Below are positions 8,917-18,680 of a DNA stretch of 64,000 nucleotides, piece after piece; position 1 is the stretch's first letter; each line of letters starts with the position of its first letter. The position numbers were made by a program, and so were the translations under genes. Origin of the DNA: Chlorobiota bacterium (lineage in GTDB: Bacteria > Bacteroidota > Ignavibacteria > OLB7); assembly GCA_016710285.1 (NCBI GenBank), contig JADJXR010000001.1, positions 1,860,001-1,924,000 of the forward strand. The letters run 5' to 3'. The notes under the pieces were generated by a model. It worked only from the letters and a program-made list of their open reading frames with translations, was not told the origin of the DNA and did no database searches.

Positions 8917-11787
8917 CTATTCATGGCCAGAGACCAACGGCTGCTCACGTTCTTCATCGAATTGATGGAAGTTGAAACCTAGGCTGATGGAGATGGAACG
9001 CCCGCTCAGGTATCGCTCCGAATTGATCGTCGAGCCACTGCGGAACTCCTGCTGGTACAAGGTTTCGCTGTCCAGAAGGTTCTTGGCACTGAGCTTCAGC
9101 TGCAGCCCAGCAGGAAGTTTTTGGGCGATGGTGAGGTCCAGAGTGTTTTGCGGTTGCTCGTAGGTGTCGGGGATGCCGTTGGTTCCCACCACGACAAGGC
9201 GTTTCCCAAACACATTGTACAGCAGTGTCACCCCAGTTCCCCAGCTGCTGTTTTCGTAGCCAAGCGTGGCGTTAATCACGTAGGGAGATTGCCCCTGCAA
9301 AGGGCGGGTTCGGTTGGTGAGCGTTTGCGAGGAATAAGGGTTGATGCCAACACCGTCGAAGATGGAGACGAAGTCGTTCTCCCCAAAGGTGACTTCGCTC
9401 TGGACCAGAGTGAGGTTCATCCCCAAGCCAAAGCCCTCAAGCTCCGGCAGCAGTTCGTCTAGCCCTTTGCGGAACTCGATCTCGGCTCCGTAGCTCACCG
9501 CCATCGTTGCGTTGGCCGGCTCCACCGCGATGTCCGATCCGCCGATAAGGTAGAACTGCTCTATCGGATTCTTGAAATCTTTGTAGAAGAAGCTGGCAGC
9601 AATCACTTCGTTGCCACGTGGGAACCACTCCCAGCGGAGGTCGTAGTTGGTGATCTGTGTGCGAACAAGGGAAGGATTGCCGTAGGTGCTTTGGCGGTAA
9701 TCGTCAAAACGGAACGGGGCAAGCTCGCGGAACTCGGGCCGTGCCAGCGTTTGGCTGAACGCACCGCGCAGATTCATTTGGTCGCTGAGTTGATAAATCA
9801 GGTTGGCCGATGGCAGCAGATCCGTTTGATTGAGATCCACAGCAAGCGAGGTGTTTTGCTGATGGGTCTCGATGTTGAAGGGAAGCAGATTCAGATCCCA
9901 GGACTCATACCGTGCGCCGCCGATAAACCGCAATCCGGTGGTGAGCGGTAGATCAATCATCACATATCCAGCGTTGATCTTCTCGTCGGCGTTGTAGTTG
10001 TCGTTCGGCTGGGTGTCGTCATTAAAGACCATGAAGCCGTTGCGGACGTTCTCCGGCGTGAACAACTGCTCGGGGGCTTGGGTCAAGATCGCATCGTTGC
10101 TGGTGGTGGTGATGAAGGTAAATCGGCGCGCGCTGAACTGGCGATCGCGCAAGCGGACCAGTCCCCCAAGTTTCACCTTCGCTTTTCCTTGATCCCACCC
10201 CGTGAACGGGATGCTCCAATCAAGGCCAATGTTCGATTCGTCGTCGTTCAGGTCGCTGAAAAATCGCCCGTTGTTGCTGCCGAAGTTGTTGGCAAAACGG
10301 TAGCTGCCATCATCTTCACGGAAGTATGTGGTGGAACGGTTGTCAGGCTCGTAACGATTGGCTTGGCTGATTGCTGCCCGCCAATCAATTTTTGATTCGA
10401 AAAGTGCTGGGAAGTAATGCTCGCCAGCAATCTGCCCGCTCCATAACGCCCGCTCCAAAAAACGGAGGCGTTGATTGCGGATAATGCCGGCGGTGCTTTG
10501 GTTATATAACCCCTCGGCATTCCGCGTCTCATCGTCCGTGCTGTGGTTATAGACCCCACGAATGCTGACTTTATGCTCGGGCATAAACTGCGCGCCCAAA
10601 CTCACCAATCCTCCCCAAAGTGAAGAACGCTCGGCGTGTTGAACGTCGTAATCATAGCGTAGATCCTGCTCCCCGTTGGTTTGGCTAAGCAGTGGGTAGC
10701 GTTGCTCCTCCACGCGGTAGTTGGAACTGTTTGCCAGCGAACCGGAAGCAAGAAAGCCCAACGGGAACCCAACGTCGAATTGGTTGCCAATTGAGATGCT
10801 GTAGGATTGGTTGATGGGGAGAGTTTCCGATCGTGGAGTCCAGACGTTGTTGGTGAATTGCGAAAGCAGATCGGCTTGTTCGGCAGCGGTTTGGCGGCGG
10901 CCTGGGGCAATGTTGCCCGGCAGCTGGCGCGTGCCGTCATCAATGCCAAAAAAATCGGTTCCGCCACCGGAATAGCCGATAGCGTTGGCACCATGTGTTT
11001 GGCTGTTAATGCCTGTGCCAACCGAGGCGTTAAGCAGGAACGATTCGGGGTAATCTTTGGTGTTGATTTGCACCAACCCGCCAGCAAAATCGCCAGGGTT
11101 GTCGGGGGTGAACGTCTTGATGGTGGTCAAGCGGCTGATAAGCCCTGCGGGAAACAAGTCAAATGGCACAACCTTCTTTTCCGGTTCGGGGCTTGGAAGG
11201 TTCACACCGTTCAACTGCGTTGCGCTGTAGCGTTCGGTTAGGCCGCGAACCACAACATATTTCTTGCCAACCACCGAGACTCCGGTGACCCGTTTCATGG
11301 CATCCCCTGCATCGCTTGCGGGTGCCTTGCTGATCTGGTCGGCACTGATCGCATCGCTGACCGTAGCCGAGCGTCTTCGCTCAATCAGCGCGGCACTTTC
11401 CGATTGACGGTCGGCACGGGCAACCACCACCACTTCATCCTTCAGCAACGTCTTGACCGAGAGTGCAATATCCTGCTGGATTGTGCGCCCGCCATCTACC
11501 TTCACCTGCTCAATGCTTTTGGTGGCATATCCCACACTGGTCACTTTTAAGGTGTATGTCCCTGCCGGAACATTCCGGATGGTGTAATAGCCGTTGACGT
11601 TGGTGTACGCGCCAAGCCGCGTTCCCTGAACCGCGACCGAACCGCCGATAATTGGCTCGCCGGTTGCGTCATTCACTACCCGGCCATTAATGATCCCATT
11701 GACCGATGCTTGTTGTGCTGTGGCATTCCCCGCAAGCAATGCGATTGCAGCAATCAGAAGGTAGAAAGGCAGATGTGTTGATTTCAT
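8917..11787 (-). CDS. TonB-dependent outer-membrane receptor
   Basis: The 956-residue protein has a signal peptide ending near NATAQ, a carboxypeptidase-regulatory-like domain (about 27-115: INGRVVNDATGEPIIGGSVAVQ, AGTYTLKVTSVGYATK), a plug domain (about 130-250, with ADQISKAPASDAGDAMKRVTGV and VVRGLTERYSATQLNGV), and a long beta-barrel ending in a terminal aromatic strand (ISISLGFNFHQF) near residue 940. Such receptors import scarce ligands using energy from TonB-ExbBD. The partner is the lipoprotein gene just downstream. The substrate cannot be told from sequence; there is no SusD-like partner, so a polysaccharide-uptake role is less likely. The upstream region is shared with the divergent efflux operon. 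Confidence 0.92.
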   Translation of the reverse strand: MKSTHLPFYLLIAAIALLAGNATAQQASVNGIINGRVVNDATGEPIIGGSVAVQGTRLGAYTNVNGYYTIRNVPAGTYTLKVTSVGYATKSIEQVKVDGGRTIQQDIALSVKTLLKDEVVVVARADRQSESAALIERRRSATVSDAISADQISKAPASDAGDAMKRVTGVSVVGKKYVVVRGLTERYSATQLNGVNLPSPEPEKKVVPFDLFPAGLISRLTTIKTFTPDNPGDFAGGLVQINTKDYPESFLLNASVGTGINSQTHGANAIGYSGGGTDFFGIDDGTRQLPGNIAPGRRQTAAEQADLLSQFTNNVWTPRSETLPINQSYSISIGNQFDVGFPLGFLASGSLANSSNYRVEEQRYPLLSQTNGEQDLRYDYDVQHAERSSLWGGLVSLGAQFMPEHKVSIRGVYNHSTDDETRNAEGLYNQSTAGIIRNQRLRFLERALWSGQIAGEHYFPALFESKIDWRAAISQANRYEPDNRSTTYFREDDGSYRFANNFGSNNGRFFSDLNDDESNIGLDWSIPFTGWDQGKAKVKLGGLVRLRDRQFSARRFTFITTTSNDAILTQAPEQLFTPENVRNGFMVFNDDTQPNDNYNADEKINAGYVMIDLPLTTGLRFIGGARYESWDLNLLPFNIETHQQNTSLAVDLNQTDLLPSANLIYQLSDQMNLRGAFSQTLARPEFRELAPFRFDDYRQSTYGNPSLVRTQITNYDLRWEWFPRGNEVIAASFFYKDFKNPIEQFYLIGGSDIAVEPANATMAVSYGAEIEFRKGLDELLPELEGFGLGMNLTLVQSEVTFGENDFVSIFDGVGINPYSSQTLTNRTRPLQGQSPYVINATLGYENSSWGTGVTLLYNVFGKRLVVVGTNGIPDTYEQPQNTLDLTIAQKLPAGLQLKLSAKNLLDSETLYQQEFRSGSTINSERYLSGRSISISLGFNFHQFDEEREQPLVSGHE

Positions 11788-12150
11788 AATTGTAGGTTGA
11801 AGAACGATGCCCGCCGCACAGCTACTCCAAAACGGGAGCAGATTTGGTGCTGGTAACGCCGTGGCAATGCAATGATAATGGCTGCAAAAACTGATGGGAA
11901 GAGTGGCAGAAGGATGTTAAGTGATGGTAACGCAGAAGTGGAAATTTTGGGCGTTATTAAGGATTCTTAACGCTAATAATTGACTTGGAGCAGCAAGTCG
12001 CACGCACCATTTTTACGCCGATGCAATCTGTTTTCTTGTTGCAACAACTGTATTTCATAATCCCTACCCTTCCCGTTCGTCAGGAAACCATCGCGTGCTA
12101 CTTCAGATAGCTCCTCTTGCGTTCTCTCTCTACGCTCTCCTAATTCCCTT
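11788..12150. promoter_or_regulatory. divergent intergenic region, TonB receptor / RND operon
   Basis: This 363-base space must hold promoters for both directions. Two dyads are visible: GACTTG-N6-CAAGTC at 11982-11999 and the perfect palindrome TTGTTGCAACAA at 12036-12047. Either could be an operator for the efflux operon. No TetR- or MarR-like regulator is next to it. No riboswitch consensus was seen. Confidence 0.5.
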
Positions 12151-13263
12151 ATGACCAAACTGACGAAACGAATCATCATCGGCACCGTGGTGCTGGCTGG
12201 CGTTGCTGCTTTAGCTATCCCCAAAATCATCTCCCTGAAAAAAGAAGAAGCAGCAATCGCTTCGGCGGGGGCTTCGGGGGGGCAGAAAGGGGGCGGGCAA
12301 GCCGTGAGTGTGAAAGGCTTTGTGGTTTCCCAGCAGAATCTTGATGGGGGGATGATGGTCCCGGGAACGATCATCGCGAACGAGTCGGTGGAGCTTCGCA
12401 GCGAGGTGTCGGGGCGGGTGGTGGGCCTGAATTTTAGCGAGGGAAGGCTCGTGGGCAAAGGGGCGCTGCTGGTGAAAATCAACGACCAAGAATTGCAGGC
12501 CCAGCTGAAGCAAGCCACCTACCGCCAGGAACTGCTGGCCGCCAAAGAACGCCGCCAACGCCAGCTTCTGCAAAAGGAAGCCGTCAGCCAAGCGGAGTAT
12601 GACGTGGCCGCAAGCGAGCTAAACACCGCCACTGCCGAGCTTGAGCTGATCCGCGCCCAAATTGCCCGCACCGAGCTGCGTGCACCGTTTGCCGGGCGCA
12701 TCGGCTTGCGCGCCATCAGCGATGGAAGCTATATCTCCCCTTCCACCCCAATCGCAACCTTGTACAGCGTTGACCCCATTAAAGTGGAGTTTGCCGTCCC
12801 CGAGCATTATGCGGGGCTGATGGAACCCGGGACCGAAGTCTCGTTCACGATTCAGGGGAACGACCAGCGGTTCCGCGCGCGGGTGTTTGCTTCCGAGCCG
12901 ATGATTGACCCAACCACCCGAACATTGCTGGTGCGGGCCCAGGCTCCAAACGCCGATGGCGAAGTTCAGCCCGGGGCTTTTGCGCAGGTTTCCCTTCCTG
13001 TTGGAAGCAGTGCGGCGGCGTTGCTGGTCCCTGCCGAGGCGGTGATCCCAGAAGCCAACGGGCAGAAGGTCTTCATCGCCAAAGATGGGAAAGCGGTTCC
13101 CAAACCGATTAAAGCCGGCGTCCGCACCGATGCGATGGTGCAGGTGCTGGAGGGGGTGCAGCCCGGCGACACCGTCATCACCAGCGGTGTGCTGTCGGTT
13201 CGGCCTGGTTCGGGGCTTCGGTTCACCCAGGTCACCAGCGGAGCGCAAGGGGGGCAGCCATGA
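12151..13263 (+). CDS. RND efflux periplasmic adaptor (membrane fusion protein)
   Basis: The 370-residue adaptor starts with a membrane anchor or signal (RIIIGTVVLAGVAALAIPKII), then a Gly-rich linker. The first half of the barrel-sandwich domain is VMVPGTIIANESVELRSEV-like with SGRVVGLNFSEG, followed by a helical hairpin (LKQATYRQELLAAKERRQRQ) and the second barrel-sandwich half (RTELRAPFAGRIGLR). The C-terminal beta-barrel and membrane-proximal domain end near VLEGVQPGDTVITSGVLSVRPG. It connects the inner-membrane pump (next gene, overlapping by 4 bases) to the outer-membrane channel. The order adaptor-pump-channel is that of an acrAB-tolC-like operon. The exported substrate is unknown. Confidence 0.93.
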   Translation: MTKLTKRIIIGTVVLAGVAALAIPKIISLKKEEAAIASAGASGGQKGGGQAVSVKGFVVSQQNLDGGMMVPGTIIANESVELRSEVSGRVVGLNFSEGRLVGKGALLVKINDQELQAQLKQATYRQELLAAKERRQRQLLQKEAVSQAEYDVAASELNTATAELELIRAQIARTELRAPFAGRIGLRAISDGSYISPSTPIATLYSVDPIKVEFAVPEHYAGLMEPGTEVSFTIQGNDQRFRARVFASEPMIDPTTRTLLVRAQAPNADGEVQPGAFAQVSLPVGSSAAALLVPAEAVIPEANGQKVFIAKDGKAVPKPIKAGVRTDAMVQVLEGVQPGDTVITSGVLSVRPGSGLRFTQVTSGAQGGQP

Positions 13264-16200
13264 GTCTTTCCACCGTCAGCATCCGCCGCCCGGTGCTTTC
13301 CATTGTTCTTTCCATCATCATCGTTCTGTTTGGTGTTATCGGGTTCTTCCAGCTTGGCGTTCGGGAGTATCCGGCGGTGGATCCGCCAATCGTCACCGTC
13401 ACCACCAGCTACGCCGGGGCCAATGCCGATGTGATCGAATCGCAGATCACCGAGCCGTTGGAAGCCTCCATCAACGGTATCTCCGGCGTGCGGGCCATCA
13501 CCTCCACCAGCCGCGACAGCCGCAGCCAGATCACCGTGGAGTTTACCATTGACCAGGACCTTGAGGCCGCCGCAAACGATGTCCGCGACCGTGTCTCGCG
13601 TGCGGTGCGGAACCTTCCCCCCGATGCGGACCCCCCCACCGTTGCCAAAGCCGATGCCGACGCAAACCCAATCCTGTTTATCACCATCGAGAGCGCGACC
13701 CGCGACCCGTTGGACATCAACGGCATCGTCAACAATGTTTTCAAGGAGCAGTTGCAAACTGTTCCCGGGGTTAGCGAGATCAATATCTGGGGGGAGAAGA
13801 AATATGCCATGCGTATCTCGCTCGACCCCGCGCGGCTTGCTGCCTACGGCCTTACCCCGCAGGACATTCGCGCAGCGATTGCTGCCGAAAACGTGGAGCT
13901 TCCCAGCGGAAAGGTGGAAGGGAACAGCGTTGAACTTTCGGTGCGGACGCAAGGGCGGATTGAAACGCCGGCGCAGTTCAATAACCTGATTCTCCGCTCG
14001 GCCAAAGGAAGGAACGTGCGGCTGCGCGATGTTGGATATGCCGAGCTTACTGCCGAGAATATCCGCACCAGTTTGCGCCGCAACGGGACCCCGTTGGTGG
14101 GGCTGGCAATCTTCCCGCAACCGGGGGCCAACAACGTGGCCATTGCCGATGAGGTCTATAAGCGATTGGAGCATATCAAGGCTGATATCCCCGATGATAT
14201 CAAGATTGACATCGGGTTCGACACCACCGTCTATATCCGCCAATCTATCACCGAAGTGGTGGAGACCATCGGCATTGCGTTTGTGTTGGTGGCCTGCATC
14301 ATCTTCCTGTTTTTGCGCGATTGGCGGACCACGATTATCCCCGTGCTGGCAATCCCGGTTTCGCTTATCGGAACGTTCTTCATCATGTCGGTTGCTGGGT
14401 TCTCCATCAATGTTCTGACGATGCTGGGAATCGTGCTGGCGATTGGCCTTGTGGTGGACGATGCCATTGTGGTGCTGGAAAATATCTACGCCAAAATTGA
14501 GCAAGGAATGCCCCCGATGCAGGCAGGAATTGCCGGGGCCAAGGAGATTTTCCTTGCGGTGATTGCCACCACGGTCTCCCTTGCGGCGGTGTTCATGCCG
14601 CTCCTGTTTTTGGAAGGGCTTACCGGGCGGTTGTTCACCGAGTTCGGCGTGGTGGTTGCTGGGTCGGTGATTATCAGCGCGTTTGTTGCGCTAACGCTGA
14701 CCCCGATGCTGAGCACGCGGATCATCAAGTCCGGGGCGCACAACCGATTCTACCGCGCAACCGAACCGTTCTTCCAGAAGCTGACCACCGGCTACCGCAA
14801 CAGCCTTGAGACCTTCATGCGCCACCGCTGGCTTGCGGTCCCAATCATCCTTGCCATTGCCGCGATCACGTGGTGGCTGGGAAGCGGGTTGAAATCGGAG
14901 CTTGCCCCGCTTGAGGACCGCAGCCGAATGAGGATTACGGCCCTTGCTCAGGAAGGGGCAACCTACACCTACATGGAAGGCTACATGAAGGAGTTGGAGC
15001 AACTGATTGCCGACAGCATCCCCGAACGCTCGGCGGCAATCACCGTCACCTCACCCGGGTTTATCGGGTCGAACAACATGGGGTTTGTCAACTTGATCCT
15101 GCAACCCCCGGACCAGCGCCAGCGCACCCAGCAACAAATCGCCGACCTTTTGGCGCGCACCCTTCCGATGCTGAGCGGCGCGCGGGCGTTCGCCGCGCAA
15201 GAAGCAACCATTGGCGACCGTAGGTCTGGGTTGCCGGTCCAGTTTGTGATCCAGGCATCAACGCTTCAGAAGCTGCGCGAAGCGTTGCCCAAATTTTTGG
15301 AGGAAGCCCGCAAGAACCCCGCCTTCCGCTTTGTGGATGTTAATCTAAAATTCAACAAGCCGGAGCTGCGGATCGAGATCAACCGCGAGAAAGCCCGGAC
15401 GCTGGGCGTCTCGGTGATGGACGTTGCGCAGACCTTGCAGCTGGCCTTAAGCGAGCAGCGGATTGGATACTTCATCAAGGAAGGAAAACAGTACCAGGTG
15501 ATTGGCCAGCTTACGCCAGAAAGCCGGATGAGGCCGCTGGACCTTCGCTCGCTTGGCGTGCGCGCCAGCAACGGCGAGCTTGTTCAGCTTGACAATGTGG
15601 TGACGATGACCGAGCAAAGCAACCCGCCGCAGCTGTTCCGCTACAACCGCTACGTTTCGGCAACGGTTTCGGCGGACCCTGCGCCCGGGAAAACCATTGC
15701 CGATGGGATCAAGGCAATGCAGGCGATTGCCGCACGCACGCTGGACCCTTCCTTCAGCACGGACCTTGCCGGAAGCAGCCGCGACTTTGCCGACAGCTCG
15801 TCCACCATCCTGTTTGCGTTTCTGCTGGCGTTGGTGTTGGTGTATCTAACATTGGCCGCGCAGTTCGAGAGTTTCCGCGACCCGTTCATCATTCTGCTGA
15901 CGGTTCCGTTGGCGCTGGCCGGGGCGGTGATCTCGCTGTGGTACTTCGGCCAAACGCTGAACATCTTCAGCCAAATTGGGATCATCATGCTGGTGGGATT
16001 GGTGACAAAAAACGGCATTCTGATTGTGGAGTTCGCCAACCAGCGGAAGGAGGATGGGCTGAAGGTGATGGAGGCGATTATTGACGCATCCACGGCGCGG
16101 TTCCGCCCAATCTTGATGACCAGTTTCTCCACCATTCTTGGCACGCTCCCCATTGCCCTTGCGCTTGGCGGCGGTGCCGAAAGCCGTGTCTCGATGGGGA

Positions 16201-16421
16201 TTGCCGTTGTTGGCGGGCTGATCTTCAGCAGTTTCCTGACGCTGTACGTTATCCCGGCAATCTATTCCTATTTAACCCGCAAACACGTTCAACTTCACCT
16301 GCGCGACGACGCAACGCCCGACGACGCAACGCCCAACGGCCCCACTCCACCACAGAATGGAGTTTCCACGCTTCCCCGCCCGGTGCTTGCAGCCCGGCAA
16401 GGAGGGGGCTACGATGCGTAA
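13260..16421 (+). CDS. RND efflux pump, HAE-1 (AcrB-like) family
   Basis: The 1053-residue inner-membrane transporter uses the proton gradient to expel drugs or other hydrophobic compounds. It opens with STVSIRRPVLSIVLSIIIVL and has the paired aspartates in TM4 (GIVLAIGLVVDDAIVVLENI) and the TM10 lysine (MLVGLVTKNGILIVEFAN) that form the proton relay, so it should be active. Two large periplasmic loops follow TM1 and TM7, as in AcrB. It overlaps the adaptor by ATGA and the channel gene by 8 bases, which suggests translational coupling. The C-terminal tail contains a 15-base direct repeat (16305-16334) coding for a repeated DDATP segment. Confidence 0.95.
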   Translation: MSLSTVSIRRPVLSIVLSIIIVLFGVIGFFQLGVREYPAVDPPIVTVTTSYAGANADVIESQITEPLEASINGISGVRAITSTSRDSRSQITVEFTIDQDLEAAANDVRDRVSRAVRNLPPDADPPTVAKADADANPILFITIESATRDPLDINGIVNNVFKEQLQTVPGVSEINIWGEKKYAMRISLDPARLAAYGLTPQDIRAAIAAENVELPSGKVEGNSVELSVRTQGRIETPAQFNNLILRSAKGRNVRLRDVGYAELTAENIRTSLRRNGTPLVGLAIFPQPGANNVAIADEVYKRLEHIKADIPDDIKIDIGFDTTVYIRQSITEVVETIGIAFVLVACIIFLFLRDWRTTIIPVLAIPVSLIGTFFIMSVAGFSINVLTMLGIVLAIGLVVDDAIVVLENIYAKIEQGMPPMQAGIAGAKEIFLAVIATTVSLAAVFMPLLFLEGLTGRLFTEFGVVVAGSVIISAFVALTLTPMLSTRIIKSGAHNRFYRATEPFFQKLTTGYRNSLETFMRHRWLAVPIILAIAAITWWLGSGLKSELAPLEDRSRMRITALAQEGATYTYMEGYMKELEQLIADSIPERSAAITVTSPGFIGSNNMGFVNLILQPPDQRQRTQQQIADLLARTLPMLSGARAFAAQEATIGDRRSGLPVQFVIQASTLQKLREALPKFLEEARKNPAFRFVDVNLKFNKPELRIEINREKARTLGVSVMDVAQTLQLALSEQRIGYFIKEGKQYQVIGQLTPESRMRPLDLRSLGVRASNGELVQLDNVVTMTEQSNPPQLFRYNRYVSATVSADPAPGKTIADGIKAMQAIAARTLDPSFSTDLAGSSRDFADSSSTILFAFLLALVLVYLTLAAQFESFRDPFIILLTVPLALAGAVISLWYFGQTLNIFSQIGIIMLVGLVTKNGILIVEFANQRKEDGLKVMEAIIDASTARFRPILMTSFSTILGTLPIALALGGGAESRVSMGIAVVGGLIFSSFLTLYVIPAIYSYLTRKHVQLHLRDDATPDDATPNGPTPPQNGVSTLPRPVLAARQGGGYDA
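16305..16334 (+). repeat. 15-bp tandem direct repeat in pump C-terminus
   Basis: Two exact copies of GACGACGCAACGCCC lie at 16305-16319 and 16320-16334. They encode a duplicated five-residue DDATP unit in the cytoplasmic tail of the RND pump and keep the reading frame. Confidence 0.85.
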
Positions 16422-17736
16422 ACCCTGGAGCTTGATTGCTGCGGTGGCGGCCATTGCTACCGGCCTGTGCGCCATGCCAGCCACGGTGCGTTCGCAAGAA
16501 ATCTTGACGCTGGAGCAAGCGCAGCAGCTTGCCCGCCAGAACAACGCCGCAATCCGCCTTGCCGAATCCGACGTGGCGATTGCCCAAAACAATGCCACCC
16601 GTGGCAACGCCGGATTCCTGCCAAGCGTTGATGCCACCGCCGGCTATGGCGGAAGCGTCACCAACACGGACCAGGAGTACCGCACCGGGGAAGTGGTGCG
16701 CCGCAGCGGGGCAACCGCCACCAACTACAACGCCGGCGTTGGGGTAAGCTGGACCGCGTTCGATGGCTTCCGAATGTTCAACACCTACCAGCAGCTGCAG
16801 AAGCGGGAGGAGCTTGCCAACGCCGGATTGGAATCGGTGGCCGAGGACCTTGCGTGGCGGGTGGCGGTGGCCTGGTACGACGTCCAACGCCAGCAGCAGC
16901 AGTTGCGGGTGCTGCGCCAGTCGGTTGCCATGTCCGAAGAACGATTGCGGTTGGTGGAGATGAAGTATGAGGTTGGCGAGAACTCCAAACGTGAGCTTCT
17001 TCCGGCAAAGGTTGATTTGAACAGCGACCGCTCGGCAGCCTTGCGCCAGGAGGCGATGCTGCGGAACGCGAAAGCCGCGCTGAACCTTCTGCTTGCCCGC
17101 GATCCCGCCGCCGATTTCTCCGTTCCCGACACCGTTGTTCTGGATGAATCGTTTGATGAGAACCTGCTTCGCCAGGAAGCACTGGCCAACAACCGCCGCT
17201 TGCGTTCGGCGCAGATTGCCCGCCAGCTTGCGGGTTTGGGAATGGACCAAGCCCGCGCCGGCTACTACCCCCGATTGGGGCTAAGCCTGGGATACAACAT
17301 TGCCGGAAGCAGTGCCGAAGCCAGCTTCATCAGCAGCAGCACCACCAACGGGCTAACCTACGGCGCAACCGCATCGCTGAACCTGTTCGACGGGTTCAAC
17401 ACCAGCCGCCAAACGGAGAACGCGCAGATTGCAATCGAGGCAGCGGAGGTGGAGTATCAGGATGCCGAGCGTGCGGTGGCTTCCCAGCTGGCGCAGGCAT
17501 TCACCACGTGGCGCAGCCGGTTGGAGTTGGTGAAGTTGGAGCGCGAAAACGTGGGGATTGCGGAACAGAGTTTGGAGATTGCCCAGGAGCGATTCAACGT
17601 TGGGACGGTGATCGCGCTGGAGCTACGCCAGGCGCAAACCTCCGTAACCGAAGCCCGCTGGCGCCTGCTTGCCGCGCAGTATGATGCCTACCTAAGCCAA
17701 GTGGACCTGCTGCGATTAAGCGGGCGGTTGAAGTAG
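16414..17736 (+). CDS. TolC-family outer-membrane efflux protein
   Basis: From ATG 16414 (AAGGAGGG just upstream) the product is 440 residues. It has a signal peptide (SLIAAVAAIATGLCAMPATVRSQ) and two repeated TolC halves, each with long heptad-rich helices: LTLEQAQQLARQNNAAIRLAE near the start, and a second set beginning near residue 225 (ALANNRRLRSAQIARQLAGL). Short strands such as GLSLGYNIAGSS and TASLNLFDGF form the membrane barrel. It serves as the exit channel for the adaptor and pump encoded upstream. The start at 16357 is rejected because it would put 19 non-signal residues before the signal peptide. The gene overlaps the pump by 8 bases. No clear terminator follows. Confidence 0.93.
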   Translation: MRKPWSLIAAVAAIATGLCAMPATVRSQEILTLEQAQQLARQNNAAIRLAESDVAIAQNNATRGNAGFLPSVDATAGYGGSVTNTDQEYRTGEVVRRSGATATNYNAGVGVSWTAFDGFRMFNTYQQLQKREELANAGLESVAEDLAWRVAVAWYDVQRQQQQLRVLRQSVAMSEERLRLVEMKYEVGENSKRELLPAKVDLNSDRSAALRQEAMLRNAKAALNLLLARDPAADFSVPDTVVLDESFDENLLRQEALANNRRLRSAQIARQLAGLGMDQARAGYYPRLGLSLGYNIAGSSAEASFISSSTTNGLTYGATASLNLFDGFNTSRQTENAQIAIEAAEVEYQDAERAVASQLAQAFTTWRSRLELVKLERENVGIAEQSLEIAQERFNVGTVIALELRQAQTSVTEARWRLLAAQYDAYLSQVDLLRLSGRLK

Positions 17737-17873
17737 CCCGGCAGCGGCGGATAGAAGCTGTGGAATGCGGGGCCACCGGGCGTTTGGGTCAGCGGGTCAT
17801 TGCCCCGGTTCTGGCTCAGGAATAATCGCCCGGTTCCCGCGTGGGTTCCCATTTTCTGCTAACTTCGCCGCCA

Positions 17874-18680
17874 ATGGCGATTTCGGGGAGCAATATCACC
17901 TTTCGGTATGGCCGGCGCTTTGGCATTCAACGGGCAACAATCGCTGCCAGCAATGGCCAGCTTGTTGGGCTGATCGGCGGCAATGGTTCCGGCAAAACCA
18001 CACTGCTGAAACTTCTGTGCGGCATCCTTCCCCCCCAGGAAGGGAGCATTTTGCTTGATGGCCAACCGCTGCAATCCTACACCCCAACCGAACGCGCCCG
18101 CCGCATTGCTTGGGTCCCGCAAAGCTACGCCCCAGCGTTTGGCTACACCGTGGAGCAATTGGTGATGCTGGGGCGGCTTCCCCACCGCAGCCTTGCTATC
18201 GGGTTCGAGTCCCAGGCGGATATCGCCGCCACCGAGGAAGCCATTGCCTTGATGGACCTTCAATCGCTGCGCCACGAGCCGATTACTCAGCTTTCCGGCG
18301 GGGAACTTCAGCGTGCGCTGGTTGCCAAATCGCTGGCGCAGGGGTGCGGCACGCTGCTGCTGGACGAACCAAACGCCCACCTTGATATCGCCCGCCAAGT
18401 AAGCGTGATGACCACCCTTCGCCAACGCGCCACCGCTAACGGCTTGTGCGTTGTTGCTTCGATCCACGACCTCAATCTTGCCTCCACCTTTTGCGACTCC
18501 CTTGCAATTATGTCGGATGGGCGCGTTCTGATGCAAGGAACGCCCCAAGAAGTGCTCCGCCCCGAACCCCTTTCCGAAGCGTTTGGGGTCCAGGTCCAAG
18601 TGCAGCCGAACGCCTACGGCGAACGCCCTGCGGTCCAGTATCGCTATGCTCTGCCGGGGGAGGGAGGGGAACAGAGGTGA
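17874..18680 (+). CDS. ABC transporter ATP-binding protein, FecE/BtuD-like
   Basis: This 268-residue ATPase has a complete set of motifs: Walker A GGNGSGKTT, Q-loop WVPQSY, signature LSGGELQRA, Walker B TLLLDEPNAHLD and the H-loop SIHDLN. The length and segments such as GYTVEQLVMLGRLPHRS are those of the iron-siderophore/haem/cobalamin importer class (FecE, BtuD, HmuV). No permease or binding protein lies beside it, so it either serves a permease encoded elsewhere or is left over from a lost cluster. ATG 17874 was chosen because it matches the family N-terminus and has a TAACTTCG promoter-like box at 17860-17867. Its stop overlaps the start of the next gene (TGATG). Confidence 0.88.
   Translation: MAISGSNITFRYGRRFGIQRATIAASNGQLVGLIGGNGSGKTTLLKLLCGILPPQEGSILLDGQPLQSYTPTERARRIAWVPQSYAPAFGYTVEQLVMLGRLPHRSLAIGFESQADIAATEEAIALMDLQSLRHEPITQLSGGELQRALVAKSLAQGCGTLLLDEPNAHLDIARQVSVMTTLRQRATANGLCVVASIHDLNLASTFCDSLAIMSDGRVLMQGTPQEVLRPEPLSEAFGVQVQVQPNAYGERPAVQYRYALPGEGGEQR

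Noticed and set aside
12966..14504. 512-codon minus-strand open frame opposite the efflux genes
   Set aside because: It is antisense to the clear adaptor and RND pump genes and is a high-G+C shadow, rich in Gly, His and Asp.
18195..18215. GGGTTCGAGTCCC, like a tRNA T-arm
   Set aside because: It lies within the ABC ATPase gene in frame and no acceptor or anticodon arms surround it.
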